From the NCBI GenBank assembly GCA_963660385.1, contig CAVKWQ010000028.1, positions 1-20,705 of the forward strand: a DNA stretch of 20,705 nucleotides. The letters run 5' to 3'. Shown here one piece after another: positions 20,641 through 20,705 of this stretch. Under the pieces are notes generated by a model. It did not search any database, was not told the DNA's origin, and worked only from the letters and a program-made list of their open reading frames with translations. The stretch is from Avelusimicrobium sp963660385. Lineage in GTDB: Bacteria; Elusimicrobiota; Elusimicrobia; Elusimicrobiales; Elusimicrobiaceae. The translations under genes and the position numbers were made by a program. Positions within the stretch are counted from its first letter, which is position 1; each line of letters starts with the position of its first letter.

Positions 20641-20705
20641 TTTTTCTCCTTTTTAAGGCCTTTATATTTGAGCAAAACGGCCTTTTATACGCGTTTTTAT
20701 ACAGC

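Noticed and set aside
1..20705. CRISPR arrays, prophage, toxin-antitoxin or restriction genes
   Set aside because: I saw no regularly spaced repeats and no integrase, transposase, nuclease or toxin-like frames.

Overview
The window reads as a chromosomal segment of a Gram-negative, host- or gut-type bacterium. My best guess is Elusimicrobiota: a pilin with a cleavage site followed by FTLIELLVVVLIIG, a diderm lipoprotein pathway (Lnt), many small secreted proteins and a very large signal-peptide/permease fusion. This placement rests on sequence style only, because there is no 16S gene here.

Layout. Bases 8281 down to 235 (minus strand) hold a tightly packed seven-gene run: secA, a membrane-anchored Cys-rich protein, lnt, prfB, hemW, a CofE-like ligase and mscL. 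Five of its six junctions are stop/start overlaps or gaps under 11 bp, and the run ends in a clear terminator. Upstream of secA on the same strand are three small exported proteins: a coiled-coil protein, a stand-alone CcmI-type Ig-like domain, and a double SH3 protein. Each has its own plausible promoter and the last two have hairpin terminators. A divergent intergenic region at 10256-10404 then starts a plus-strand operon: an Nfu-type scaffold, a PHP phosphoesterase and a SulP transporter. It converges on a 1252-residue minus-strand protein (signal peptide, helical domain, duplicated beta-type unit, MFS-like permease). Behind that come coaD (minus), dgt (plus, divergent), a periplasmic ankyrin-like protein (minus) and a type IV pilin (minus).

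Most interesting points. (1) The secA ribosome binding site can pair over 11 bp with a segment starting 1 nt after the stop codon of the exported coiled-coil protein. This layout resembles secM-secA, but the protein is unrelated as far as I can see. (2) The pilin leader carries an in-frame palindromic insertion with inverted ends and a 7-bp direct repeat. Removing 117 bp leaves an ordinary 14-residue prepilin leader. One of its hairpins recurs, with 17 of 19 bases identical, at the very start of the window. (3) The 1252-residue gene is preceded by a near-perfect 19-bp hairpin plus a T run, lying inside a short ORF that has its own Shine-Dalgarno sequence and promoter. This suggests attenuation. 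(4) The 1252-residue protein is itself an unusual fusion. The remaining genes are conventional housekeeping functions. No rRNA, tRNA, CRISPR, phage or transposase gene was seen.
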